DNA of 64,000 nucleotides from Lineus longissimus. Taxonomy: Eukaryota; Nemertea; Pilidiophora; Heteronemertea; Lineidae. The DNA is taken from positions 496,001-560,000 of the forward strand of contig NC_088325.1 in assembly GCF_910592395.1 (NCBI RefSeq), read 5' to 3'. The notes below the pieces were generated by a model. It was given only the letters and a program-made list of their open reading frames with translations. It was not told the origin of the DNA and did no database searches. Positions 10,821-23,000 of the stretch are shown here, piece after piece (the stretch's first letter is position 1; each line of letters starts with the position of its first letter). The position numbers and the translations under genes were made by a program.

Positions 10821-11083
10821 TCATGGCTCCGTCTCCTCGTGCTCATCACTCCCCATCAAAGAGTCCACCTCACTCTTCGACTGCAGCTCGCCACTGGTTC
10901 TCCAGTCCTTCAAACCACCTATGTTTTTCGACGGAAGGTCATATGGAGGGAGTGGGATGTGGTGATCATTTCTGCCGATGTGTGGCGCTCTGGGTTCCAT
11001 TTCTAATGTGCTCCGGTCGCCGTCACCGTGGTCGCTAACGGTTGTGCTGGCGGGCATTGTGGGAATTGGCCTCTCAGACGTAC
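10821..11083 (-). CDS. Ig gene terminal coding exon: cytoplasmic tail
   Basis: Phase 1 start after TTATGTTGTTGCAG, 86 residues then TGA at 10821-10823. The tail is hydrophilic and ends DEHEETEP. It contains HHIPLPPYDLP, an LPxY-type WW-domain ligand and also a PxxP stretch, and several Ser/Thr in acidic surroundings. No ITAM, ITIM or PDZ-binding end is visible. Confidence 0.9.
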
Positions 11084-14000
11084 CTGCAACAACATAACAA
11101 AAAGAAAAATATAGCATTCAAGTGTTTTCATGGTCAGCCATGTTGGAGGGCAGAACAATGGACCACGAGTCAAACTCGGAACCTTTTTAATATCTCTAAG
11201 ATGAGGTCAATGAGCTTCAGCAATGGACAAAATTTAGCCAAGTCCCAGGTCCAAGTCATGATGATGTAAACGCTACGAACATTTCACTGAACATAGATTT
11301 GTCTTCAACTTAAAACTTGGTCCTAAAACAAAATACAATGTACATGTACTTACAGTTGACGGTGATGACGTGTGGTGGTCCCCTCCCCTGGTCTCTTCTG
11401 CGCATGTGCCGCAGCCTCGCCAACATCTTGTTGCGCATTGACTTCGGAAGAAACCAAACCACAGCGACACCTATCGATATCATGGCGAAGAAGGCGACGA
11501 CTGTAGCTACGATAATACCGGTGTTAGCGTTGACAACTTTCACTCCTGGAAAGAGAGAGACCTATTTATTTGACGATTGTGAGTTCTTCTATCAGTAGGC
11601 CCGAATCCACTGAAGTATTTCCCGTTCTCGCCACCGCGGCAAAACAACGTTCGGACTTAGTGGTAATTCAAATTACCCTTATAGTACTTGTGTCGAATGC
11701 TTTATACCAAACCCCTCCCCGAATAGCACGACCACCAATATTTATCAACGAGATTACCTGATTGCCCTTGGCCAATAATAATGGATTTTTTCCCCAGTTG
11801 CTCTTTATTGGAGTCCACTGACGTAGACGATTATCAAATCATGAATCGAGTGAGGTCAAACGCATTTCGTCCCTTAGAGCACAAGGCCACAAGGTCAGCT
11901 ACATGCCTCATTTGAATGTTTAAAGGGACAATAAGCAGGAGTTGGAGGTCAAGTGGTCTTCCTGTGACTCATATGCACAGTTAGGTGACTGTGTCGTGTT
12001 TTATTTTGGGATGAATATATTCCTCCCGCAAGCGTGAACAGTTTCAATATATTGCATGATGGGAGAGACCCCTATTGGCGATTTCGTGCAACTTACCAAC
12101 CTGGATGTTGCCTGGATAGACTCCCTTTAATGAAAACACCCAGGGCTACATTTACTTACTATTGTACATATCTAAGGGTAAAGGTACATAACGGTCTGTT
12201 CACATATTTCAAGGGGAAACACGACATGCACTTTTAAAGCATCATTACTTTCTCAAGATTTCGTTGAAGAAGGTGCCTGATATCAATAGGCCTAACACTC
12301 GTTGTTCCTATTGCTATATGGCAACACCCTCGGTGCGGTCACCTTGAGCATAAGTTCGTTCGACAGGACCTTTGTCATTTGAAATTCGCCGCAGGAGGTT
12401 TTCAAAGTTTTCCGCATTTGCGATATTGGTTTTCTGTCACGATACCAAAAGAAGCTTCAGCGCAATACAACTAACATAATGTTCGCCTCGGGCTCAATGA
12501 TCTGATTGTTGGCCTCGTCTCACCATAAAGTGGTGACACTCGGGTACTAAAGCAGATTTTGGAGAGTTTAAAATTTAGCAATATGCAGAGGGAAATCTTC
12601 AGGATCGTAGTGGAGCGCTCATCTTATAACTCCTGCAGGAATCGCGGGGCTTGGGCTGCGGAGCTTGGAACTATATAAGTTCGGGTGTTCCCTGACCTTC
12701 GAATGAGACGTAAAACCGAGGTTTCTTGTATCTGGTCTCAGGTTAAAGACCCCACCAAGTGGGAAATATGAGTAGCTTGCGTGGACTCCACCTCTGCCCT
12801 TAGCTTGAGTCACTCGGTCTAGCCGAAGGCGGATACAAGCGTTGTGGCACGCAAAACGTTCATCCTGCCTTGGATGAGGAATACTCTCTGGAGGATAGCC
12901 CCTCCAAGCGCAGAGCGAACGCTGAGGAAGAAGAAGAAGGAGGTTCGGGTGTTCTGAGAGAGAACGTGAGCCCATGTATTTACGCACCCTCTGCAGTCGC
13001 CGTAAGCGGGCTCGTTGAGTTGTCAGCGGTGGATACCTCGACAACTGAAAAAGAAAGGGTGGGTAATGAGACTGGTTCTCCTAAAGTAGACCTTCCCTAA
13101 CCGCACAGTTTACAACAGTGTCAAAAAGGCCGATCAAAGTGCGTGATATGCGAGCGAAAGACGTTGATGTGGATATATGCCTTACCTGGCTCTTTGACCG
13201 TTATCGCTGGTGACGTATAGAGAACCTCCCCCTCAACCAAAACGTGCAGGTACACGGTAACATTCTCCACTTTGCCAACCAAGATGGCCGTCGATGTGGC
13301 AGAGTGATCAGCGACAAAATGGTAGAAACAGTTGTCAGGTAAACCGAGGCAGTATTTTATCTTATAGGAGGCGCCACGGGTATTGGTCTGCTTCCACCTA
13401 ATGGTGACTAATTCTCCGGCACGAATCGTCTGGATGTCTTCTACGTTGATGTGTGGAGCCGCTGAAAAACGGCAAATAATAAATTACTGCCGTAACGCAA
13501 AATCACGCGAGAAATTACCGCAAAGTTAATTTTTGCGGGAATTATCTCATCATGCAACTACGCACTGCATGCACATGCCAAAATCTCGTGTTTTTTCCGG
13601 GATTTCTGAGATGGATGGAAATCTAGCGATATGATGAAGCGATGTGCCAATCAAAATAGATGCGACCGTTTTTAATTTGGACGTCCACTTAAAAGTTAAT
13701 CTCGAAATCAAGCTATCGACGTTACCATGGTTACGTGTTCTTTTGGTTTACTCAGTAATTGAAGACTCGCACCCACTTAGTAAAATACAGAAAATAATTT
13801 TTCTATTGAGAACAACAAACAATTTCTTGTTCTGTCAGAGTTGATCTTGCGCTCAATCTCGCCAACGAGAGGCCAAGGAGACAAAACGGAGTAGTGTTAA
13901 AGCCTCTGTTGGTATATGAAAATATATTGTGCTCAATCTCGCCACGAAAAGATAATCGGGTGACCAGAAGGAATGACGATGGCACCTCTGCTTTCCGAGA

Positions 14001-17000
14001 CTATCTTTCCATGTTGAGTGATTCCTTACCTTTCGTTGCGATAGATACATAATCCGTATAACGTGTACACAACGGATTACACGCCCGAACGCGACATTGA
14101 TAAATGGTCTGTGGCCGGAGATTTAAAATCCGAAATACACTGGTTTCGCCCTCGCCAGGGTCAGAAATGTTATAAAAGGTGTCACCATCTGGCCAATCTT
14201 GGCCTATACGTTTGCACATTATGGAAAATGTTTGATTTTCTCCGCCATTGTAACTGGAGGTCCAGGAAATTGCTATCGAAACGGCAGTGACGTCAGTGAA
14301 TTTTACTGCAGAGGGCACCACTGGAGATCCTGAAAATGAAAATAAGCAGGTATCTATAACAACATGTTTAACGAAATCATCGCTAATGTGGAGACAACTG
14401 CATTATGCAAAATGTCGTCAAAGACAAAGACCACCACCAGCTACCAACCATTTGGGACAACCTTTGGCGATTGTGGGAGGGGGGGGGGGGGGGTTATAAG
14501 TTTGTCCTTACGTTGAAACCCAGTTGAATTAGTTTCAAAACTAGCCACCAGGCGCCTCGAATGGTTGGGTTGGGGGTAGACTACCAGGGCAGTTCATTGC
14601 GTCATCCTAACTGGATCTATACCGAATGAGAGGACGAAGTCGGTCTTATGTAGGTTGGGGGTAGCCATGTTCAACAACGGACTAACATCACATTTTTTAA
14701 ATCGACATTTTGCAGCGGTAAATCACTATAAACTCCAATCATTATGACCTTCGAAGAGGAATCTTTATCAAGTGACCCTCTCACGTAATGTCTGAATGTG
14801 AAGGCAAATATGCGAAAAAGTTATCATAATTAACGACGTACCTCTGACGATGAAATCGATCGACTTCTTCACCGAATGTGGATAATGATCAACGTAATTT
14901 GTTGCAGTGCACGTATAGGAGTAGGGACCACCGACAGACCTTTCCTCGACCCTCAAGCTCCCGTCCTTGGCGAGTAAATCCCCCGTACCATTGTGTTTTG
15001 TCCAACTGGAAAATTATAAAAAAAGGAGTTTAGGAAGAGGGGGGCGAGCTTCGTTACTGTTTTTAAGCGGAAAATGTCTTCAAAGTCCGATGGAGGACAG
15101 CAGTAATTCACATTTCTGCCGCTAGGAGGCACGGTATCAGTCATCCTTTTCAAAACATAATCTGCGGAGATTCAGGTTTGAAATATCGAGAGGCGGAGTA
15201 CATGTACAGTGGAACCCCGGTCGGCGACCACCCTGCAAAGACGACCAAGAATCGCCGGTCCCGAATGGTTTCCTCTCTAATTACCGTTACCAGGCCCTCG
15301 GTAACACGACCACCCCGGTACCCAGACCTAGACCACTGGATTGGGCGGGCCCAATGACCAAGTCTAATTATTATTTTCACTTTTTTTCTGCTCAAATGAA
15401 GAAACATCATCAGCATATGATATAACATCAATAACGCCATGATTGTCCTGCTTGTTCTTATGAGTGTAAACTAATCCGACGCATCAATGAAACCCACCAT
15501 GACAAATTACTAATCTGAGCACTCTCACACGAAGTGCCGCGCATCCGAGATGGATGGCCAATTTACTTAATATTAAGTACTACCGTTCCAGCATTGACAA
15601 GAGTTGTTTGTGATCATTACTATTTGATGGTAATCTGGTGAACCGAATGACCCAGAGGCTGCGGGTCCAGATGGAAAGAATGCCGAAGATGTGGAATTGT
15701 CAATAAATTATGTCACATGCGACCCGGAGGCTGGAGCTCCAGATGGAAGGGACGCGGAATATTGTAACATAGATGTGGCAACTGGCAAATGTCATTATTA
15801 TTGTCAGTCGTCAAGATATAAGTGTCAGACGCACACTGCTGCTGAGCGCGAAGTATAAGATGGATTAGCTGTCGTCATATGATGCCATAGCGACCAAAAC
15901 AGTTATCGTTTTGCCTGGTATAAGGCGACATTTAAGCTTCTAATTTCGTCACAGAATTCATTTGGATTTTAAAGATACATTGTTCAGAAAACCATACAAA
16001 GCTTGGCAAGGCTAAAACGCGTGGTTTAGTTTACAGTAAATACATGTACGTACGATATATAATGTCCCAGTCTCGTATACTCTCACGAGATGTTGCGAGA
16101 TCAGACGAGATTTCGCGATAATTAATCGCGAAATTTGCGAGATAGAAAAACGCTCGCGTGTATCTCATGTGAGCCCGCTCCGTGATTGATAGTTCGATAG
16201 AATTGCAATCACACTTCAACTTACTGGTAAGTCTCGTGTTATTTCCCAATTAATCAAAATATTGAAAGATAACAGACCTAATCTCTGGATCGGGGTTCCC
16301 CAATGCCCCACAACGAATGACGTCACCCGCCTTATACTCTTCTCTGATGGGAAAAATGGAGATGTCCCTAACTGGATCTGGAAAAGGAAACGTGTTGTCA
16401 ATTAGAGTCCTAATTATAGAGCCTATCGGGTACTAAGTAGGTCTATTATTCTTGAGAATGAGATGGGTAAGGTTAATTCAAAAGACGACGAAGAAATCGA
16501 GTATGCTTAATTGCGAGCTCAGTTAATATTGAAATTGCCAAGGGACACAGCAGAATGCCAATAATAGTGCAGACAGCGGTCCACATCCCATGAGACTGTT
16601 CCCTGCACCACCTGATTTACGACAGACATTCTGGCCTACAGACACCAATGTCGAGGGAAAACTGTCGGGAACACAGCATGACCTGGAAACGACAAGCCAC
16701 GGGAACACAGAAGAAGAGAAGAAATAACATGATGCCTTCGAGGGAGAACTTTGGCGTGGGATATACCTGGCCAGGAGGATACGTATAATGTTTGTGTTTG
16801 CCACCAGGTGCCGTCACTTGCAGTATAACATCTATGCAAATCTCTAATAAACACTGCACAAGAACAGGCTGTTACCTTAGGCCGGCATGAAATTGACAAT
16901 CCATTGACACTGGTGAAAATTGAGATCAGCATTTTTGAAATACTACTGGTGGCGGCGCATGGTGGCAAGCAGGGGTATTATCCTCCTGGCTAGGTAAAGA

Positions 17001-20000
17001 TCATGCCCAAGTTGTCCCTTTAAGGCAGGTTGGTCCAACTTACAGGTTACGCGTAATGTGAGGGATGCAGCCGGCCACTCCTCATCCGACATCAGCTCGC
17101 TGTTGTAGGCCTGGCATCTATAAATAGACAGATCGTCTGCTTCCCTCAAATGGTTCACAACAAAGTCTTCCATTTCTATAATGGTCCCGTTTATATGAGT
17201 TGCGGATACACCACTACCGGAGATTTTCTGGAAGGCACCGTCCTGTCTGTAAAAGTGAGGTTTGTCACAATGGCATCATAAAGGAATAACCATAAAGATA
17301 TCGCTACAAATATTACGACGAGTCGGAGGAATCATTGAAAGTTGTAAAACTGCATGTGGCGCCATCTACAATGGGAAATTTTGTTCCAACTAAAACGAAA
17401 CTTCCTGGGTTTGTAGACGGGAAATGGAGCAAGCTGATTGGTCGAGAGAAGCATGACTAATTTGTCCTGCCACCTTGTAAATAGGTTATTTACCAATAGG
17501 CCTGTTTTTTACCTGTATTTCCTTGACCAGTGGAGTTTCCCGGCAGGTCTCCCCATGTTTGCTGTGCAGACGAGTCGGATATTTAGCCCAAGGCGCGCAG
17601 TTCCCGAGCCAGCGATTCGTAGGATTGGAGTGGATGGAATAGCTGCCATAAAGAGCGTTGATAAATTTTAACTTTTTCTCTAATTAGTACAACATAACCA
17701 TACAGCATAGAAACACATGGCTGTACATACACACAGGCGTAGTTTATCACCCGTCGGGTTGCGAAACCTGCCTACTGTCAATAGGCAGGTTTAGCAAAGA
17801 GCCTTACAAAAAGCAACGAACGATGAAGTACAAAGTATGTACTTTATCGTTCGTTTTGAAAATGTCCTCAATTCATCGCACGACTAAGTGCAGAAGACAA
17901 ATTACGAGTGTCGCATTAATGTTGATGACGAAAGACCTTCGTCGTTGGTAGTTCGTCGTTCGTAAGACTACGGAACCTGCCCAATGTCAATTTGGCGCTC
18001 ACCGTTTATATTGAGTCTTTTCGGGTAAGCGACGATCTGATCGGAGTAGTCCCTGAACACCCTGCAGCCATAATTCCCCTCATCTTGCAGCAACACGGGG
18101 TTGATCTCGAGCAGAAACTTCTGCCTTGTCGCCGTCAGTGTCGCCCTACCCTTCATGCTATCCGCCGTCTTCTGCTCCACTGTGCCATTCTTCTGTGTGA
18201 TGTAGGAAAACACGACTGAGGGGTTTCCGTTCTTGTCCCTGGCCTGGAAGATGACGACCTTGGGGAAGACGTTCGGCGTGAAATCACACTCGATTTTGAA
18301 CAACGTACCGTTACGAGCCGTGCTGCCGCTTGGGAAGACTATTTCTGCTTTCCTATACGTTTGACATCGGATTCCTGGAATGGCGAGAAATTCTTAAACA
18401 CCTTGGCTACAAGTTGTACAAGTTTCCATTGACGAATTAGGCTCCCGTGTGGCCAATACGCCACCTCACGGGGACTAATGATATCAGGCGACAGTAGTGG
18501 GGGAAATTGAGTAAAGGAAGCCTGCGGGGCCCGACATTTCTTCCAAGTAGCGTGTGGCTCGATCAGTGGCCTAATGGATGCGCTTTAAAGATTTCTTCCG
18601 GTGATAACTTCGTTATCTGTCGCGGCGGCTGTGCGCGTTGGAGACAAAAATGTGACAGGATTGTTTTCAAGAGAGTATCCAGCGAGAATTACAATCATTT
18701 TATTACTTGCAAGACGTACCGCCAGGCTGTTTTGTCTATGGTATCAATTTGCTTTCAAGGTATAAGTTGGGCATGAGCTATGTTGGTTTTCATACGAAAC
18801 TGGATTCAAGTTGGACCGTGACTACTCTAAACAGGATCACTGAAAATTTCGTAACCGTAAGCTTACCTGGAATTCGCAAACCATGGCTAAAAACCGACTA
18901 TATATTATACACTATACATCTATACATTAGTGCCTCGGTGTGCTTAATGCGGTGGCGCCTGGTAGCAGGCAGGGCATTATCCTGGCAACTTAATCTCTCG
19001 CCGAAGATGTCCCTTTAACGCCCAGAGACGCATTGGACCCTGTGATATGTTCTACCTTATTTGAGGGCTACCATTTGGTAAGACATATCTGTATTCAGCC
19101 CGTAACCATATGGGCCACAAAGGATAGCCCTCCATATACAAACCCTCTCACTTTAATAGTTATGATGTTGATGTGTACGGAGCTAACGACTCCGACACGT
19201 TCTGTCCCCAGTCGAAAAGACCGTAACCTTATTGATCACATGGGAGATACTGCCAGACACTAGCTACACTTTACGTTCATAACTTCGTTATGACTGAGAG
19301 TGGCGTATAGACATATGCGAAATACGGGGCTGCAGGGATCGCACCTGAAGAGACGCTGATATCTGTGACCAGTTGAATAAGTTATACACTGCTGCGACTA
19401 GTTGGCATGGTAGAAGAAGTTGGGATTTGAAACGGGATACCCATCGTAGGGCAGTACATGTAGAAACATTGGAATGTTGAGCAGCCTTTAGCCTCGTGGT
19501 TAATACTGCTGGCAACCACGCAATAGGGCCAGGGTTCGGTCTCGGGGAGCACCAGGGATTGCAATAGGGCCAGGGTTCGGTCTCGGAGAGCACCTGGGAT
19601 TGCAATAGGGCCAGGGTTCGGTCTCGGAGAGCACCTGGGATTGCAATAGGGCCAGGGTTCGGTCTCGGAGAGTACCTGGGATTGCAATAGGGCCAGGGTT
19701 CGGTCTCGGAGAGCACCTGGGATTGCAATAGGGCCAGGGTTCGGTCTCGGAGAGCACCTGGGATTGCAATAGGGCCAGGGTTCGGTCTCGGAGAGCACCT
19801 GGGATTGCAATAGGGCCAGGGTTCGGTCTCGGAGAGCACCTGGGATTGCAATAGGGCCAGGGTTCGGTCTCGGAGAGTACCTGGGATTGCAATAGGGCCA
19901 GGGTTCGGTCTCGGAGAGCACCTGGGATTGCAATAGGGCCAGGGTTCGGTCTCGGAGAGTACCTGGGATTGCAATAGGGCCAGGGTTCGGTCTCGGAGAG

Positions 20001-23000
20001 TACCTGGGATTGCAATAGGGCCAGGGTTCGGTCTCGGAGAGCACCTGGGATTGCAATAGGGCCAGGGTTCGGTCTCGGAGAGCACCTGGGATTGCAATAT
20101 GGCCAGGGTTCGGTCTCGGAGAGCACCTAGGATTGCAATAGGGCCAGGGTTCGGTCTCGGAGAGCACCTGGGATTGCAATAGGGCCAGGGTTCGGTCTCG
20201 GAGAGCACCTGGGATTGCAATATGGCCAGGGTTCGGTCTCGGAGAGCACCTGGGATTGTATGTCTGGATGAACCGGCGTGGCTCGTTTCAAGGAAATACA
20301 AAAACTCTTCACGGTCCTTCAAATGAAACCGAGGTTCCTTGTATATTCAGTTGTCTCTATCAGGGTGAGAAAAACACCCCACTGAATGAGAAAGACGAGT
20401 AGCTTGCGTAGCTACGCATAGCTTTGACTAGTAGAAGGAGTTTGAATGTTACCTGAGAGACACATAGCTGTAACTAGTAGAAGGAGTTGTGAAATGCGCT
20501 GGTTTAAGCTCTGGCTGTAGTCCATTCTACTTCAATCGCTTCCTGCAAGTAGAAAGAAGAGCAGCACATCAGTTTCAGAGTTTACAAAAAGTCACCAAGT
20601 TCTTCATTTTTGCATTATTTTTTATAGCATGTTAGGAACTCAAGGATTCTGAAAAAAGAGTTTTAGAAGATATGATTTAAAGGGAGACTATAGACAGGAG
20701 AAAGGATGGTTAGATTAAGTTACATGAAGTCGCCGATGGGGTCTCTCATCTCACAGGTCATTCGGAACTGCTCGCGCTTGGACGAGAACGAAGCGGTTAT
20801 TTGGCAGCCATCTTGAATTTGATGACCTGCACGGTGATGATCAAACCCAAACTGTTGGTATTCATGTTTAATCCTTTCACTGCCAGTGGCGATTTTGCTC
20901 AAGACAGAAAAACGTCAACATCTGAAATCTGACCTTTTAAACCAGGTTGGATTGGTACTCATTGAAAAGCACTAAATGAGAGCTTTCCTATAAATACCTA
21001 TGTAGTCGGGTTTAGGTGGGGTTGAGGTCCCTAAAGTTTTGTTCTAAGTCGAAAAAATTTTTCACTGGTTTTTCGTTTTCTGCTCAAAATGAACCAACAT
21101 CATCAGTCCTAAAATTTTTTGGACTTTGAAAATTTTTCAAAATTTTCACTTTTTTTTCTGCTTACACTTACCCTAATTTTTGGTCAAAAACGTTTGGCAG
21201 TGAAAAAGTTAATGGATGGAGAGTTTTTGCATTCCAATTCTTCATATATCAGCTGAGTCAGATACGAAAAAAGCTTTGATAGAAACTAACACATTTGGAT
21301 TCTTTATGGCCAGAGTATGCAGAGATGAGCGAAGTTTATCATGTTTCGGGGCAGTTCAGCATGAGGGACGTCACTATTATGAGTTGCAGCAACATTTGTT
21401 ATGACCTGTCAAAGAAAAAATAAAACAAAACATGGCAATATTACCCATCTCATTCCGTGAGTGCCGACCATTGGCCGGAACTACCGCAGAAAATAAATCT
21501 GTATCAACAACAAGAATAGCACGAATTCTTTTCAAGCTCCATAATCAGTTAATCGCAGAACATCGAAAAATATCGCCAGAACGTAAATTGGCACTGTTAT
21601 AAATCTCGTGTAATGATTTTTAAGGACGAAATGAGGCCATCAGAATCGAATAAATCAGGAATATTCATGGTCAGGGGAGGGGATGGATGAGTAAGGCTTG
21701 TTATGTTTTTGGGCAGTTTGATCAGCGATTAAAAAAGTGCCGTGCTAACAACATTGATGTAAGGACTTTCATCAATTATTGTAAGAGGTCACCCAGTTGA
21801 GAGTAAAAAACTAAAAATTACTTTAAATCCTTGAACTTAACTGAATTAACAGTCTGAATATGGCGATGATATTTATGTACGTCTAGCGCAATGGCCCTTG
21901 AATAATACATTGCTATGATAACCAGAAAAATAACAAAAAACAGCTGAAAAAGTTATCAGTAAATAGATAATCGTATTGAACATTGGAAAAATTCCCAATA
22001 AATGCTTTTTAACCTACCTTCATTGTGAAACGATTGATATCTCATAAACTCTACATATCACCTCATTGTCATCGGGGCTCTGCATAATCAATTATCAATT
22101 CTTCGTGGGTTGATATCAATAACTATACATATACGCCGATCGTAATTACTGGTGGTCCTGGAAAATATTCTGTTGGGTTAAAAGTCTTCTCGAAATTTCT
22201 AAATTCTTAAACAAATTTCTTTAATTTTACTTAACCAAAGACTCATTAAATGTTAGGGTCTAGAGTGTTTTGATTTAGCAACAAATGCCAATAAGATGGA
22301 TATCAACTTGAGTGTCATGTTTTATTTGACACTTTACCAGCAACTAAAGATAATTTTCTCAAATGTGTAATGATCTCGAAAAGAAAGTTAAAATCGATCG
22401 TTATCCGATAACAGGCTTCCAGGAAAGATATGTACTTTGCCAGAGCGAAGGTTACATCATGTTTATTTGGCCCTATCGATCCCATGAACGCTGTTTCTGG
22501 TGGTCGATGTTATCAATACTTGTCCTGTTAATCTTTGATAAGACAGTTAAACGATGAGAATTTAGGCCTAGGTGCGAGCGGGCTTTGTTTGAAGACAATA
22601 GACCGTGTATTGGGCAAGGCTTGAATTCCTTTAATTGCGATTAGGGGAAAATAAAGTAATGTACAACTGTTGGTATTGTCAGTGTGTGTCAACCTTGATG
22701 AATGCCCTACGCAATCTCCTTATTTGGAGGTAATCTTTCTGTTTTCTAGCCGGACTATTATTTGCATGTCAAGTTTGTTAAAAACTACACATCTCCCAGC
22801 CATAGTTGTCGTATTTTTTGACAAAATTTCGCTCGGAGTCATAAAAATACGTAAAAATTACAGAAAGAGGCGACCAGTCATCTCGCCCATCTGACATTCT
22901 GATATCTCTGACCTGATTATATCGGATGAAATTGGAAAGGGACAATGATATTTGCAACCTTTTCTCAGTTTTTACTGAATGATTGGCCAGGAAATACGAT

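Noticed and set aside
12619-13044. 141-codon minus ORF
   Set aside because: Antisense of a SINE copy.
18543-18600. tRNA-like TGGCCTAATGGATGCGC
   Set aside because: Looks like a tRNA-Arg D-arm fragment, but no anticodon or T-arm follows.
19288-20322. 344-, 265- and 208-codon repeat ORFs on the minus strand as protein genes
   Set aside because: They are three frames of one 41-bp minisatellite in a SINE; the outer parts run into SINE and unique sequence without coding features.
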